A stretch of 64,000 nt of DNA from Nocardia tenerifensis NBRC 101015 (lineage in GTDB: Bacteria > Actinomycetota > Actinomycetes > Mycobacteriales > Mycobacteriaceae), in NCBI RefSeq assembly GCF_000308715.1, contig NZ_BAGH01000184.1, positions 1 through 64,000 of the forward strand, in the 5' to 3' direction. The position numbers and the translations under genes are program-made. Position 1 is the first letter of the stretch. Every line of letters starts with the position of its first letter. The notes beneath the pieces are model-generated. The model made no database searches, was not told the DNA's origin, and was given only the letters and a program-made list of their open reading frames with translations. This document shows, piece after piece, positions 45,419 through 55,060 of the stretch.

Positions 45419-46660
45419 ATGCCGGTGCTCGACCCCACGCACCGTTTGGTGATCGATGAGCCATTCTTGGCCCGATTGCTATTGCGGATAAGCGACCTGA
45501 AATCGAAACTCGTGACGACTGTCCTGCGATCCTTTCCTGCCTTGGATCAATTGCCTGATCGTCGTGTCGCCGACTGCTTCGCATCGGTGGCAGTCGAATT
45601 GTTCCTGTCGGCCATCAGGGCCATCGACGACGGGCGTGAGTTCACCGACGAGGAGATGGCCGGAGCAATCGCTCCTCTCGCCGAGTTGTGTGCCGAGGAA
45701 CGGCTATCGGTGCGCACCTTGATAAGCGGCGGATTCGCGGTGACGATCGCAGTGTGGAACGAGGCGGCCAGTGTCGCACGGCCGGTCGACATGACCGACA
45801 TGTTCGCGCTGAATCGATTGCTACTCGACTGTCTGGGCAGAGCCATGGCAATCCTGCTGGAGTCCCGGTCCCATTCCGAACGCCCTGGCGACGGCCTCGA
45901 ACGTCAGGCCCGGCGGGCCCTGTGCGACGCGCTCGTCAGCGGCGCCCCGACCACGACGCTCGCCGTACAGGCCGACATGGTGGTGTCCGAGCGCTACGCG
46001 CTGATAGCGCTGCACGTGCGTCTCACCGAAGGGGTGGACCCGCAATATGTGAATTTCGAGCAGCGCAGGCGAATCGATCTTGTCCAGAATGAACTCGACC
46101 GGTTCGCGGGAACCGCTGCCCTGCATACCTTCGACGGTCGCGCCGGTGTGGTGCTGCTGCCGGCCGACGAGGTTGCGCCAGACCCCGCACGGCTTCTAGG
46201 CCTGGCCAGCTGCCTCACGGAGTGGCTCGGCGAACCGGTGATCATGATCGACTTCGGTGCGGTGTCGCTGGCCGGTCTTCCTGCTGCGGCGACGCAGGCT
46301 CTGGAGTTCGGTCAGCTGGCGGCAGGTCTGGAGCGTCCGCCCGGTGTCTACGGGACCGATGACCTGCTGCTGGAATACCAGTTGGTCCGGCCAGGAGTGG
46401 CACGCGATCGGCTCGCGGCGCGGATACGCCCGTTGATCGGCCAGAAACATCTGCTGGAAGCGCTCGAGGCCCACGTCCGGCACGGCTGGGATCGCCAGCG
46501 AGCCGCCGAGGAGATTCACTTGCATCCGAACAGCCTCACCTACCGGTTGCGCCGGATCGGCGACATCACCGGCCTCAATCCCTTGCATCCACACGAATCG
46601 CGAATGCTGGCCGCGGCGTTGATCATCCACCGCCTCTATCCGGCCGAGCGCCCGGCATGA
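45419..46660 (+). CDS. PucR/CdaR-type transcriptional regulator
   Basis: 413-residue regulator with a variable helical N-terminal sensor (about 1-150), a CdaR GGDEF-like middle (about 165-300: RRALCDALVSGAPTTTLAV, then SERYALIALHVRL) and the C-terminal PucR HTH (about 340-400): LLEALEAHVRHGWDRQRAAE followed by IHLHPNSLTYRLRRIGDI. Activators of this group often control neighbouring catabolic or lipid genes. Lies 86 bp after the lipase, past a terminator, and so has its own promoter. Ligand and targets unknown. Confidence 0.9.
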   Translation: MPVLDPTHRLVIDEPFLARLLLRISDLKSKLVTTVLRSFPALDQLPDRRVADCFASVAVELFLSAIRAIDDGREFTDEEMAGAIAPLAELCAEERLSVRTLISGGFAVTIAVWNEAASVARPVDMTDMFALNRLLLDCLGRAMAILLESRSHSERPGDGLERQARRALCDALVSGAPTTTLAVQADMVVSERYALIALHVRLTEGVDPQYVNFEQRRRIDLVQNELDRFAGTAALHTFDGRAGVVLLPADEVAPDPARLLGLASCLTEWLGEPVIMIDFGAVSLAGLPAAATQALEFGQLAAGLERPPGVYGTDDLLLEYQLVRPGVARDRLAARIRPLIGQKHLLEALEAHVRHGWDRQRAAEEIHLHPNSLTYRLRRIGDITGLNPLHPHESRMLAAALIIHRLYPAERPA

Positions 46661-46783
46661 AATAGCACGCGATACCTCCGGCTCGGCGATTGCCGGTGTC
46701 TGCCCCATCGGCCGACTCGCACGCCCCTGTTACCGGCAAGCTCGCAATCTTCCAGCGACACAAGACAGAACAAAGGATCTCAG

Positions 46784-47653
46784 GTGCAATCCAACGACCA
46801 CAAGAACTCCGATCAGGACCAACCGGATATGGCGGCGTTCATTGTCGAACCCGGATTCCGTATGGGGCGGCGACTTCCGCGCATCCTGGCGGTCGCGGTG
46901 CTGTTGCCGCTCACCGTCGCCGTGGTGGTCGCGCTCGAATCCCGGGACGACGGCAGAGTGGCCGATGTCGAGGCGTCGTCGTCCACGACCGGAGAGTCCA
47001 CCACGCAGCTTGTTTCGGCCTGGGCGCTCGATGGCGCGAACAATGGTGCGGCCCAGCCATATTCGGAAACACCGGCCGATGTTCCGGTTCCCGGTGACGG
47101 GTCCGAGCCGATATCGGATCCGTATCCCGATGGCGACGAGCCAATGGTCGACACCTCCACCGAGCTGACCACCAGCGACACCCCGGTCACCACGACCGAA
47201 ATCCCCGTCACGATCACGGATACGCCGATTGTCACCACTACCGACGCGCCGAGCCTCTCGGTCAGTCTGAGCGCGAGCGCAAGCCTGAGCATCGGCCCGC
47301 TGGTACCGGCAACCGTGTACCCGTCGGTGGTTTCGACCACCAACTCCGGCACCACACCGTCCACCGTCACGGTCGTGCTCACTCCGAGCGTGACCACCGT
47401 GGTGATGACGCCCACGGTCACCACGACGCCGGTTGTCGCGACCACCTCCGCGGTCACCACGACTCGGGTCGTGCCTACCAGGCCGAGCGTTACGCTGACA
47501 CCCACTGCCCCAACGACATTGACCGTGACGACCGCGAAGCCTGGAACACCCAGCAGGACGACAACTGCCACGCTCTCGGTCACCACGACCCGCTGCGCAC
47601 CGCCCGCCGGGACGGCCGTGTCGACACCGCGTTCCGGCCGCCCCTGCGGCTAG
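46784..47653 (+). CDS. Membrane-anchored Thr/Val-rich low-complexity surface protein
   Basis: 289-residue protein I cannot assign to a family. One N-terminal membrane helix (about 34-51, ILAVAVLLPLTVAVVVAL) follows a 33-residue cytosolic tail. The rest, outside the cell, is low complexity: Ser/Thr/Pro/Val, with VTTT-like repeats from about 125 to the end and only two cysteines close to the C-terminus. Such stretches are often O-mannosylated stalks in actinobacteria. GTG start with AAAGGA upstream. Seven bases separate it from the lytic transglycosylase gene, so the two are likely co-transcribed and both act at the cell wall. Confidence 0.72.
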   Translation: MQSNDHKNSDQDQPDMAAFIVEPGFRMGRRLPRILAVAVLLPLTVAVVVALESRDDGRVADVEASSSTTGESTTQLVSAWALDGANNGAAQPYSETPADVPVPGDGSEPISDPYPDGDEPMVDTSTELTTSDTPVTTTEIPVTITDTPIVTTTDAPSLSVSLSASASLSIGPLVPATVYPSVVSTTNSGTTPSTVTVVLTPSVTTVVMTPTVTTTPVVATTSAVTTTRVVPTRPSVTLTPTAPTTLTVTTAKPGTPSRTTTATLSVTTTRCAPPAGTAVSTPRSGRPCG

Positions 47654-47660
47654 GTGAGGA

Positions 47661-48440
47661 ATGCGAAAGATTCTCGGCACCAGCGAATTCCGGCTCGCCC
47701 GTGTGGCGATGCTGGTCTCGGCGGTCGCTGTGACCGTCACGGGCTGTGGCCTGGCCTCCGATCACACCTCGGCCCCGCCCGGTTCCGGCGGCCCGGTCCC
47801 GGGCATACGGTTGGAGGCGGTCGAACACAAACTCGACCAGCTGCAGAATTGGGCCCGCCCCCGCGCGGACAGGTTCGCCATCCCCCTGCGCGCCTTGCAG
47901 GCGTACGGCTACGCCACCGTTGTGCTGGCGAAGGCGCAGCCGAACTGCCACCTCGGCTGGACCACCCTGGCCGGGATCGCGCGTGTGGAAAGCAATCACG
48001 CTCGTTTCGGCGGCGCGTCCATCGCCGCCGACGGGTCGGTGCGCCCGGTGATCCGCGGCGTCGCCCTCGACGGCACCGGAGGCAATGCCGTCATCGTCGA
48101 CCCCTCGGCCACCGCCCGCACCGGCAAAACGGTCTCCGCCCGAGCGATGGGTCCGTTCCAGTTCATCCCGGACACCTGGGCCCGCTGGGGTATTCGCGCC
48201 GATGCCGACTACAGCATCATCGCCGCGGCGCTCGAATCCGGCAAACCTGTTCCGGCGAAGTCCCTTTCGGGAAGCCCCGACAATATCGACGACGCCGCCG
48301 TAGCTGCCGGCCGCTACCTGTGCGCGGCGGGCGGCGACCTCGCCACGGCCACCGGCTGGCGGCAGGCCATCCTGGCCTACAACCAGTCGAGCGTCTACGT
48401 CGATCAGGTCCGCGCCGCCGCCAGCCGCTACGACGCCTGA
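47661..48440 (+). CDS. Lytic transglycosylase lipoprotein (MltB/SLT-like)
   Basis: Cell-wall muramidase-like lipoprotein of 259 residues. Lipobox V26-T-G-C29 after a signal peptide (MRKILGTSEFRLARVAMLVS). Catalytic domain: TLAGIARVESNHARFGGASI with the acidic catalytic Glu, SARAMGPFQFIPDTWARWG and a late QAILAYNQSSVYVDQVRAAA, all typical of actinobacterial membrane-bound transglycosylases that cleave peptidoglycan glycan strands. Downstream partner of the Thr-rich surface protein. Convergent with fadB. Confidence 0.9.
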   Translation: MRKILGTSEFRLARVAMLVSAVAVTVTGCGLASDHTSAPPGSGGPVPGIRLEAVEHKLDQLQNWARPRADRFAIPLRALQAYGYATVVLAKAQPNCHLGWTTLAGIARVESNHARFGGASIAADGSVRPVIRGVALDGTGGNAVIVDPSATARTGKTVSARAMGPFQFIPDTWARWGIRADADYSIIAAALESGKPVPAKSLSGSPDNIDDAAVAAGRYLCAAGGDLATATGWRQAILAYNQSSVYVDQVRAAASRYDA

Positions 48441-48506
48441 CCCGGCACACGCTGCTCGTCGCTGTCACCACAGAGTGTGCGGAGCTGGAGCGCGCCATGA
48501 CCGAGG

Positions 48507-48546
48507 CCGAGCCGTACCCCGGAGTGGAAGCCAGAGCACGGCTCGG
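48507..48546. terminator. Hairpin between the transglycosylase gene and fadB
   Basis: Nine-base arms CCGAGCCGT (48507-48515) and ACGGCTCGG (48538-48546) with a 22-base loop, in the convergent gap. Loop is long, so only moderately likely. Confidence 0.45.
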
Positions 48547-48555
48547 TCTCTGCTG

Positions 48556-50703
48556 TCAGTCGCGAAGCGACGTCGGCACCTGGAATCGGTCACCGTACTT
48601 CGCGGCGAGCTCGTCGGCACGCCGGACGAACGCGGCCTTGCCCTCGCCGGCGTAGCCGACGATGAACTGGTGCACACCGCCGGTCCATGCTGGATAGCCG
48701 ATCCCGAACAGCGAGCCGATATTGGCGTCGGCCGACGTGGTGAGCACGCCCTCATCGAAGCATTTCTGGGTTTCGATGGCCTCGATGAACAGCATGCGGT
48801 CGATGAGATCGCGGATCGGCACGGTCTCGCCCGCGATCGTGTTGTAATGCGTGCGCAGGCCGGGCCACAACCTCACCCGCTTGCCGCTGTCGTCGTACTC
48901 GTAGAAGCCCGCTTTCTCGAGCCGGCCGGGCCGGCCCTGCTCCAGCATGAATTCCATGACGCGATGGGCGGGATGATCCGACGGCAACGTCGTGCCGCCG
49001 CGTTCCGCGGCCGCGCGGGCCTCGAGCGTGACCTTGTGCATGAGTTTCAAGTTGAGCTCGTCGGCGAGTTGCAGTGGGGGAGCCGGATAGCCGGCTTGTG
49101 CACCCGCCTGGTCGATGGTCGCCGGCTCGATACCTTCGGCCAGCATTGCGATCGCCTCCTGGATGAAGGTGATGATGACACGTGAGGTGAAGAATCCATG
49201 GCTGTCGTTGACGACGATCGGCGTCTTGCGGATCGACAGGGTGTAGTCGATCACGCGGGCCAGTGCTTCGTCGGACGTCTTCTCGCCCTTGATGATTTCG
49301 ATCAGCGGCATCTTGTCGACCGGGGAGAAGAAGTGGACGCCGATGAAGTCCTGCTGGCGCTTCACTCCGGTCGCGAGGCTGGTGATCGGCAGGGTGGAGG
49401 TGTTGGAACCAAGGAGCGCGTCTGGCTCGACGATGTCCTCGATCTCCTGGAACACCCGGTGCTTGAGCTCAGAGTTCTCGAAGACCGCCTCGATGACGAA
49501 GTCGACGCCGGCGAAGTCGGTTGCCGATGCTGTCGGAGTGATGCGGTCCAGCAGCGCTTTCGACTTCTCCTCGGTGGTCGTGCCCCGGGCGAGGGCCTTG
49601 GTTTCAAGCTTCTCGCTGTAGGCCTTACCGCGTTCGGCGGCTTCGACCGTGACGTCCTTGAGGACGACGTCGTAGCCGGCCTGTGCGGAGACGTAGGCGA
49701 TGCCCGCACCCATCATGCCCGCGCCGAGCACGCCGATCTTCCGGATCTCGCGCTTGGCGATGCCCTTGGGGCGGGAGCCGCCATTGTTGATCGACTGTAG
49801 GTCGAGGAAGAACGCCTGCATCATGTTCTTCGCGACCGGACCTGTCACCAGGGAGACGAAGTAGCGTGACTCGATCAGCGACGCGTCCTCGAAACCGACC
49901 TGTGCACCCTCGACCGCGGCCGCCATGATGGCGCGCGGTGCGGGCATGTTGGTGCCTTTGAGCTGCTTGCGCAGGTTAGCCGGGTACGCGGGCAGGCTCG
50001 CCGCGAGCGCTGGCGATGACGGATCGCCGCCCGGGAGCTGAAAGCGCTTGGCATCCCAGGGCTGCACGCATTTGTCCGGGTTCGCCTTGATCCAGGCCTT
50101 GGCGGCGGGCACGAGCTCCTCGACCGAGCCGACCAGTTCGTCGACGAGGCCGATTTCCTTCGCCTTGGCCGGGCTGTTGCGCTGTCCCTGCAGCAGCACA
50201 CCCATCAGTGCGTTCTGGATGCCCAGCATCCGAACGGTGCGGGTGATACCACCGCCCGCCGGCAGCAGCCCGAGCGTGACCTCGGGCAGACCTATCTGGC
50301 TGCCCTTCACTTCGGCCGCGATGCGATGGTGACAGGCGAGTGCGATCTCGAGGCCGCCGCCGAGGGCCGCGCCGTTGATTGCCGCGACGACGGGCTTGCC
50401 GAGCAGTTCGAGCCGCCGCACCGTGCCCTTGATCTCATCGAGCTCATCCATCACGGCCTGCGCTTGGTCCGGGGTTGTCCGGATCATGTCCTTGATATCT
50501 CCGCCGGCGAAGAAGGTCTTCTTCGCCGAGGTGAGCACGACGCCGGTGATGTCGTCTTTTTCCACTTCGAGCCGATCGACAGTGGCGGTCATCGACGCCT
50601 TGTACAAGGCGTTCATAGTGTTGGCGCTCTGGTTCGGGTCGTCCATGGTCAGCACTACGATGCCGTCGGCGTCCCGGTCCCAACCGATCATGTTCTCTGT
50701 CAT
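48556..50703 (-). CDS. fadB: Fatty acid oxidation complex alpha subunit (enoyl-CoA hydratase/3-hydroxyacyl-CoA dehydrogenase)
   Basis: 715-residue bifunctional beta-oxidation enzyme. Hydratase half (about 1-200) with [16 protein letters not shown] and [20 protein letters not shown]; dehydrogenase half (from about 317) with [47 protein letters not shown] and [12 protein letters not shown]. Forms the trifunctional complex with FadA, whose gene is six bases upstream on the same strand, the same order as mycobacterial fadA-fadB (Rv0859-Rv0860). Transcribed from the operator-bearing region at 52.0 kb. Confidence 0.96.
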   Translation of the reverse strand: MTENMIGWDRDADGIVVLTMDDPNQSANTMNALYKASMTATVDRLEVEKDDITGVVLTSAKKTFFAGGDIKDMIRTTPDQAQAVMDELDEIKGTVRRLELLGKPVVAAINGAALGGGLEIALACHHRIAAEVKGSQIGLPEVTLGLLPAGGGITRTVRMLGIQNALMGVLLQGQRNSPAKAKEIGLVDELVGSVEELVPAAKAWIKANPDKCVQPWDAKRFQLPGGDPSSPALAASLPAYPANLRKQLKGTNMPAPRAIMAAAVEGAQVGFEDASLIESRYFVSLVTGPVAKNMMQAFFLDLQSINNGGSRPKGIAKREIRKIGVLGAGMMGAGIAYVSAQAGYDVVLKDVTVEAAERGKAYSEKLETKALARGTTTEEKSKALLDRITPTASATDFAGVDFVIEAVFENSELKHRVFQEIEDIVEPDALLGSNTSTLPITSLATGVKRQQDFIGVHFFSPVDKMPLIEIIKGEKTSDEALARVIDYTLSIRKTPIVVNDSHGFFTSRVIITFIQEAIAMLAEGIEPATIDQAGAQAGYPAPPLQLADELNLKLMHKVTLEARAAAERGGTTLPSDHPAHRVMEFMLEQGRPGRLEKAGFYEYDDSGKRVRLWPGLRTHYNTIAGETVPIRDLIDRMLFIEAIETQKCFDEGVLTTSADANIGSLFGIGYPAWTGGVHQFIVGYAGEGKAAFVRRADELAAKYGDRFQVPTSLRD

Positions 50704-50709
50704 GGCGAA

Positions 50710-51921
50710 TCAAACCCTCTCGATGATCGTCGCGACGCCCATGCCGCCCGCGACGCACAGCGTGATCAGTGCGTATCTGCCGTTTCGCCGTTCGAGCTCG
50801 TCGATCATGGTGCCGGTGATCATCGCGCCGGTGGCGCCGAGCGGGTGGCCCATCGCGATCGCGCCACCGTTGACGTTGAGCTTCTCGTCCGGGATGTTCA
50901 GATCCTTTTGATACTTGAGGACGACGGCGGCGAACGCCTCGTTGATCTCGAACAGGTCGATGTCGTCGACAGTCAGTCCCGCGAGGGCGAGCACCTTCTC
51001 GGTGGCCGGCGTCGGACCGGTCAGCATGATGGTCGCGTCGGCGCCGCTGGTCGCGGTCGCCACCACACGGGCACGCGGTGTCAGGCCCGAGGCCTGCCCG
51101 GCTTCCTCGGAACCGAGCAGAACCAGCGCGGCTCCGTCGACGATGCCTGAGCTGTTGCCGCCGTGGTGCACGTGGTCGATTCGCTCCACCCAGTGATATT
51201 TCTGCAGCGCCACCGCGTTGAAACCACCCGTCTCGGCGAGCGCGGCGAAGGACGGCTTCAGCTTCCCGAGATCCGCGACCGTCGTGCCGGAACGCATGTG
51301 CTCGTCGTGGTCGAGCACGACCAGACCGTTGACATCCTTGACCGGAACTACGCTCTTGTCGAAGTAGCCGCCGGTCCACGCCGCGCTGGCGAGCTCCTGC
51401 GAGCGCACCGCATAGGCATCGACGTCCTCGCGGCTGAAGCCTTCCATGGTGGCAACCAGATCGGCACTGATGCCCTGCGGCACGAAACCGATATCGTAGT
51501 TGGTCGCCGGGTCGGCCAAGATGGCCCCGCCGTCCGAGCCCATCGGGACCCGCGACATGGACTCGACACCACCGGCGAGCACGAGATCGTCGAAGCCCGA
51601 ACGGACCTTCTGCGCGGCTAGGTTGACTGTCTCGAGGCCCGATCCGCAGAAACGGTTCAGCTGCACGCCGCCCACCGTGTTCGGCATCTTCGCCGCCAGT
51701 ACCGCGGTGCGCGCGATATCCCCGCCCTGGTCTCCGATCGGGGAGACGACCCCGAGCAGGACGTCGGAGATGCGATCCTCGTCCAGGTCGGGGAATCGGT
51801 TCCGGAGTTCCTCGATCAGCCCGACGACAAGATCGACCGGCTTCACCGAATGCAGCGAACCCTTTTTGACCTTGCCGCGTGGCGTACGTAGCGCCTCGAA
51901 TATGAATGCCTCGGTCGGCAT
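50710..51921 (-). CDS. fadA: Acetyl-CoA C-acyltransferase (beta-oxidation thiolase)
   Basis: 403-residue thiolase, the beta subunit of the fatty-acid oxidation complex, cleaving 3-oxoacyl-CoA. Nucleophile C92 in [19 protein letters not shown] histidine motif and the C-terminal catalytic cysteine in [15 protein letters not shown], all three intact in contrast to the other two thiolase-fold proteins in the window. ATG 51921 with AAAGGA upstream; the frame continues upstream but without coding sense. Operator 6 (52048-52065) with a TTGACC -35 on this strand lies about 125 bases ahead. Confidence 0.95.
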   Translation of the reverse strand: MPTEAFIFEALRTPRGKVKKGSLHSVKPVDLVVGLIEELRNRFPDLDEDRISDVLLGVVSPIGDQGGDIARTAVLAAKMPNTVGGVQLNRFCGSGLETVNLAAQKVRSGFDDLVLAGGVESMSRVPMGSDGGAILADPATNYDIGFVPQGISADLVATMEGFSREDVDAYAVRSQELASAAWTGGYFDKSVVPVKDVNGLVVLDHDEHMRSGTTVADLGKLKPSFAALAETGGFNAVALQKYHWVERIDHVHHGGNSSGIVDGAALVLLGSEEAGQASGLTPRARVVATATSGADATIMLTGPTPATEKVLALAGLTVDDIDLFEINEAFAAVVLKYQKDLNIPDEKLNVNGGAIAMGHPLGATGAMITGTMIDELERRNGRYALITLCVAGGMGVATIIERV

Positions 51922-52047
51922 GTCGTCGTTCCTTTCGTGATGCCTCTCTACCGAGCGCTCGTGGCGGCTCCGTGGGGGAGGGCGGAGCGACATCCTCCGC
52001 AGCGCTGCGGCAGCAAGGTAGGGGTCGGAGGCGATGCTAACAGAGTG

Positions 52048-52065
52048 ACTGTACGGACGGTCAAG
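52048..52065 (-). promoter_or_regulatory. Operator 6 of the ACTG-CAGT family, fadA-fadB promoter
   Basis: ACTGTACGGACGGTCAAG on the plus strand. Read on the minus strand it follows TTGACC, a 17-base spacer and GTTAGC, fitting a promoter for fadA with the operator inside it. Confidence 0.7.
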
Positions 52066-52170
52066 ATTGCGAGGAGATGCATCGGCGCCTCGTGGGCTGC
52101 AAGGTCTGTTGCTTGCCTCGGTATGGAGCGTGCAGTCGTTCGGGTGGAGTTGCGGCGCCACTCTGCATCG

Positions 52171-52190
52171 ACTGTGTACGAGCGGTCAGT
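52171..52190. promoter_or_regulatory. Operator 7 of the ACTG-CAGT family, with two extra bases
   Basis: ACTGTGTACGAGCGGTCAGT: the arms and core fit if two bases are inserted after ACTG. Probably a weakened or decayed site. Confidence 0.5.
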
Positions 52191-52367
52191 AGTGGTGTGT
52201 CGCTCGGGGCGCATCGGGATGGTCTGAAGAAGGTGTGATGAACCAAGCGCAACCTCGTGTGCGGCATTTCAGCGCACTGTCGCCGGCGCTGCAGCTTGTC
52301 GAGCTTCCCGGTCGAACGGGTGCGGGGACGAGCCGTGCCCCCGGAAGAGTCCGGCAAGTGGCTATTG

Positions 52368-52385
52368 ACTGTACGAGCGGTCAGT
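52368..52385 (+). promoter_or_regulatory. Operator 8 of the ACTG-CAGT family, ADH-ALDH promoter
   Basis: ACTGTACGAGCGGTCAGT, identical to operator 3. TTGACT at 52365-52370 and TATGAT at 52390-52395 form a likely promoter (19-base spacer) with the operator in between. Confidence 0.75.
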
Positions 52386-52476
52386 ATCGTATGATGTGTG
52401 AGGTGCACACGAATCTCGAAAGGTGTGGCAACGTGGCCTCTTTCTCCAGCGCGCCCGCTCGTTCCGGTAGCGCGTC

Positions 52477-53586
52477 ATGACATCGATTCGCACACGTGCG
52501 GCGGTATTGCGCACCGCCGACGGTCCCTTCCGGATCGAGGATGTCGAGCTCGACGCACCCGGGTACGGTCAGGTGCTCGTTCGTGTCGCCGGAACCGGCA
52601 TGTGCCACAGCGACTTTCTGCCCCGCACTCCTATGTGCAAGCCGCCGATAATCACGGGGCACGAGGGTGCGGGCGAGGTCATCGCCCTGGGGCCCGGCGT
52701 CACCGGCCTCGCGGTGGGCGATCATGTGGTGCTGTCCTTCGACTTCTGCGGTACCTGCCGCAATTGCCTCGATGCCCAGCCTGCCTACTGCGAATCCTTC
52801 TGGCCTCGCAATATGTCCGGCTACCGCCCGGGTCGGCCGACCACGGTGCGGGATGCCGCCGGGGAGCCGGTCATGGGCAAATGGTTCGGCCAGTCGTCGT
52901 TCGCCGAACTCAGCGTGGTGCCGGCGCGCAACGCGATCAAGGTCGATCCGGCACTGCCGCTCGAGCTGCTGGGTCCATTGTCGTGCGGCATATTGACCGG
53001 CGCGGGTTCGGTTTTCACCTCGCTGGGGGTCGGCGCCGGAGATTCGCTGGCGGTATTCGGCACCGGCACGGTTGGCCTGTCTGCCGTCATGGCGGCCAAA
53101 GTAGCGGGGGCCACCACCATCGTCGCGGTCGACCGCAATCCGGATCGGCTGCGCCTGGCCGAAAAGCTCGGGGCCACACATACTTTCAGCGCCGATACCG
53201 ACAAGCTGGCCGAGGCTGTCAAGGCGCTCGTCCCTGGCGGCCTGGACTTCTCCCTGGACACCACGGGAGTGCCGGAGGTGGTGTCGACCGCCATCGACGT
53301 TCTGCGCCTGCGCGGGGTGTGCGGATGCGTCGGCGTGCAGCTGAAGCCGCTGGTGGTCCGCCCGGACCAATTGGCGTTCGGCCGCACGGTCAAGGGCATC
53401 CTTGAAGGCGACAGCGTGCCGAAGTTGTTGATTCCCAAGCTGATCGAGTTATGGCGGCAGGATCGCTTTCCGTTCCACGAACTGATCGAACTCTTCCCGC
53501 TCGCGCGTATCGACGCCGCCGAGCAGGCCATGAAATCCGGTGCGGTGATCAAACCCGTGCTGGTCCCAGGAAAGGACACCCCATGA
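52477..53586 (+). CDS. Zinc-dependent alcohol dehydrogenase (aryl/benzyl-alcohol type)
   Basis: 369-residue medium-chain dehydrogenase. Catalytic zinc: C43 (GTGMCHSDF), H62-E63 (GHEGAGE) and a later Cys (GPLSCGILTG); structural zinc C91, C94, C97, C105. NAD fold AVFGTGTVGLSAVMAAK. The cysteine-rich pattern and length match the class III/benzyl-alcohol branch. Followed with ATGA overlap by an aldehyde dehydrogenase, giving alcohol to aldehyde to acid. Start ATG 52477 has only a weak ribosome site. Under operator 8. Confidence 0.92.
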   Translation: MTSIRTRAAVLRTADGPFRIEDVELDAPGYGQVLVRVAGTGMCHSDFLPRTPMCKPPIITGHEGAGEVIALGPGVTGLAVGDHVVLSFDFCGTCRNCLDAQPAYCESFWPRNMSGYRPGRPTTVRDAAGEPVMGKWFGQSSFAELSVVPARNAIKVDPALPLELLGPLSCGILTGAGSVFTSLGVGAGDSLAVFGTGTVGLSAVMAAKVAGATTIVAVDRNPDRLRLAEKLGATHTFSADTDKLAEAVKALVPGGLDFSLDTTGVPEVVSTAIDVLRLRGVCGCVGVQLKPLVVRPDQLAFGRTVKGILEGDSVPKLLIPKLIELWRQDRFPFHELIELFPLARIDAAEQAMKSGAVIKPVLVPGKDTP

Positions 53587-55028
53587 CGGTGGATTACGGC
53601 TCGCTGTACATCGGAGGGGCGTGGACCCGACCGTCGTCGGGGGAGCGGATCGAGGCGTATTCGGCGAGCACCGAGGAACTGCTGGGCAGTGTGCCCGCCG
53701 CCGGCCCGGCCGATATCGACGCCGCGGTGGCTGCCGCGCGCCGGGCCTTCGACGATCCGCATGGCTGGGCCACCTGGGAACCGGCGTGGCGGGCGGACTA
53801 CGTGGAGCGCTTCGCGGCCGAATTGCTCGCTCGCAGTGATGAAATGGTGCGTCGGGTCAGCATGCAGAACGGCATGCCGATCCGCTTCGGCAAGCCGGTC
53901 GAGGGCGCTGTTCCCGCGACGATGCTGCGCTACTACGCCGAGCTCGTTCGGCAGCTACCCGCCAGCGAGGTGCGTCGATCGCTGGTCGCCGGCACGACCG
54001 AGGTGCGTCGTGAACCGCTCGGCGTGGTCGGTGCGATCGTGCCGTGGAACTTCCCGCAGACCCTGGCCTTCTTCAAGATCGCGCCCGCGCTGGCCGCCGG
54101 ATGCACTGTCGTGATGAAACCGTCGTCGGAGACCGTACTCGACGCCATGTTGGTCGCCGAGGCCGCCGCCGCGGCGGACTTGCCTGCGGGCGTGCTGAAT
54201 ATCGTTCCGGGCGCGGGACGCACGGCGGGTGCGCACCTGGTGGCCCACCCGGGCGTGGACAAGATCGCGTTCACCGGGTCCACCGATGCCGGGCGCGCGA
54301 TCGCGGAAACCTGTGGGCGGCTGCTGAAGCCGGTCACTCTCGAACTCGGCGGCAAGTCGGCGGCACTTATCCTCGACGATGCCGACCTCTCGGCCGTGAT
54401 CCCGAATCTGTTCGCGGCCAGCCTGATGAACCAGGGCCAGAGCTGCTACATCTGCACCCGCATTCTCGCGCCGCGCCGCCGCTACGGCGAGGTCGTGGAC
54501 GCGCTGAGCGATATGGTGCGCGCACTGAGAATCGGTGACCCCCTGGACCGTTCGACGGTTATCGGGCCGGTGGCCAGCGCCGGACAGCGGGAAATCATCG
54601 AGGGCTACATCGCCAAGGGCAAGGCCGAAGGCGGACGAATCACAGTCGGCGGCGGACGTCCCGCCGGGTTCGACCGTGGCTGGTATGTCGAGCCGACCGT
54701 GTTCGCGGACGTGGACAACAGCGCCACCATCGGGCGCGAGGAAATCTTCGGTCCGGTGCTCGCGGTCATCCCGTTCGACAGCGACGCGGATGCGGTGCGC
54801 CTGGCCAATGACTCGCCCTACGGTCTCGGCGGCACGGTGTGGACCTCCGACGTGGAACGCGGTGCGGCACTTGCCCGCCGGGTGCAGACCGGCAGCATCG
54901 GTGTCAACGGCTACACCATGGACCACGGTGCGCCCTTCGGTGGTGTGAAGGACAGCGGTCTGGGCCGTGAGCTCGGCCCCGAGGGTCTTTCTGCCTATCA
55001 GCAGTACAAGTCGATCTATCTGCCCTGA
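53583..55028 (+). CDS. Aldehyde dehydrogenase (NAD-dependent)
   Basis: 481-residue ALDH oxidising the aldehyde from the preceding ADH to an acid. VPWNFPQTLAFFKIAPALAA, FTGSTDAGRAIAE, the general base in LELGGKSA, catalytic C288 in NQGQSCYICTR, and EEIFGPVLAVIPFD with YGLGGTVWTSD at the end. Start overlaps the ADH stop (ATGA); the next gene begins within its stop (TGATG) or 33 bases on. Confidence 0.94.
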   Translation: MTVDYGSLYIGGAWTRPSSGERIEAYSASTEELLGSVPAAGPADIDAAVAAARRAFDDPHGWATWEPAWRADYVERFAAELLARSDEMVRRVSMQNGMPIRFGKPVEGAVPATMLRYYAELVRQLPASEVRRSLVAGTTEVRREPLGVVGAIVPWNFPQTLAFFKIAPALAAGCTVVMKPSSETVLDAMLVAEAAAAADLPAGVLNIVPGAGRTAGAHLVAHPGVDKIAFTGSTDAGRAIAETCGRLLKPVTLELGGKSAALILDDADLSAVIPNLFAASLMNQGQSCYICTRILAPRRRYGEVVDALSDMVRALRIGDPLDRSTVIGPVASAGQREIIEGYIAKGKAEGGRITVGGGRPAGFDRGWYVEPTVFADVDNSATIGREEIFGPVLAVIPFDSDADAVRLANDSPYGLGGTVWTSDVERGAALARRVQTGSIGVNGYTMDHGAPFGGVKDSGLGRELGPEGLSAYQQYKSIYLP

Positions 55029-55060
55029 TGAGCCCGGCGACAGGTGAAGGACCAATCGTC

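Larger units (their letters stand above)
51922..52476. other. Divergent control region between fadA-fadB and ADH-ALDH
   Basis: 555 bp with three ACTG-CAGT operators (52048, 52171, 52368) and no convincing gene. A plus-strand frame from 52238 (MNQAQPRVRHFSALSP) has a weak ribosome site but no recognisable domain and runs over the operator and promoter of the ADH gene, so I do not call it. A leader of about 85 bases precedes the ADH ATG. Confidence 0.6.

Noticed and set aside
46813-47740. Minus-strand Val/Gly-rich frames opposite the Thr-rich protein
   Set aside because: Antisense of a repetitive gene; the plus-strand frame has start, ribosome site and membrane helix.
52238-52480. 81-residue frame before the ADH gene
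   Set aside because: It runs through the promoter and operator of the ADH operon and has no recognisable feature.
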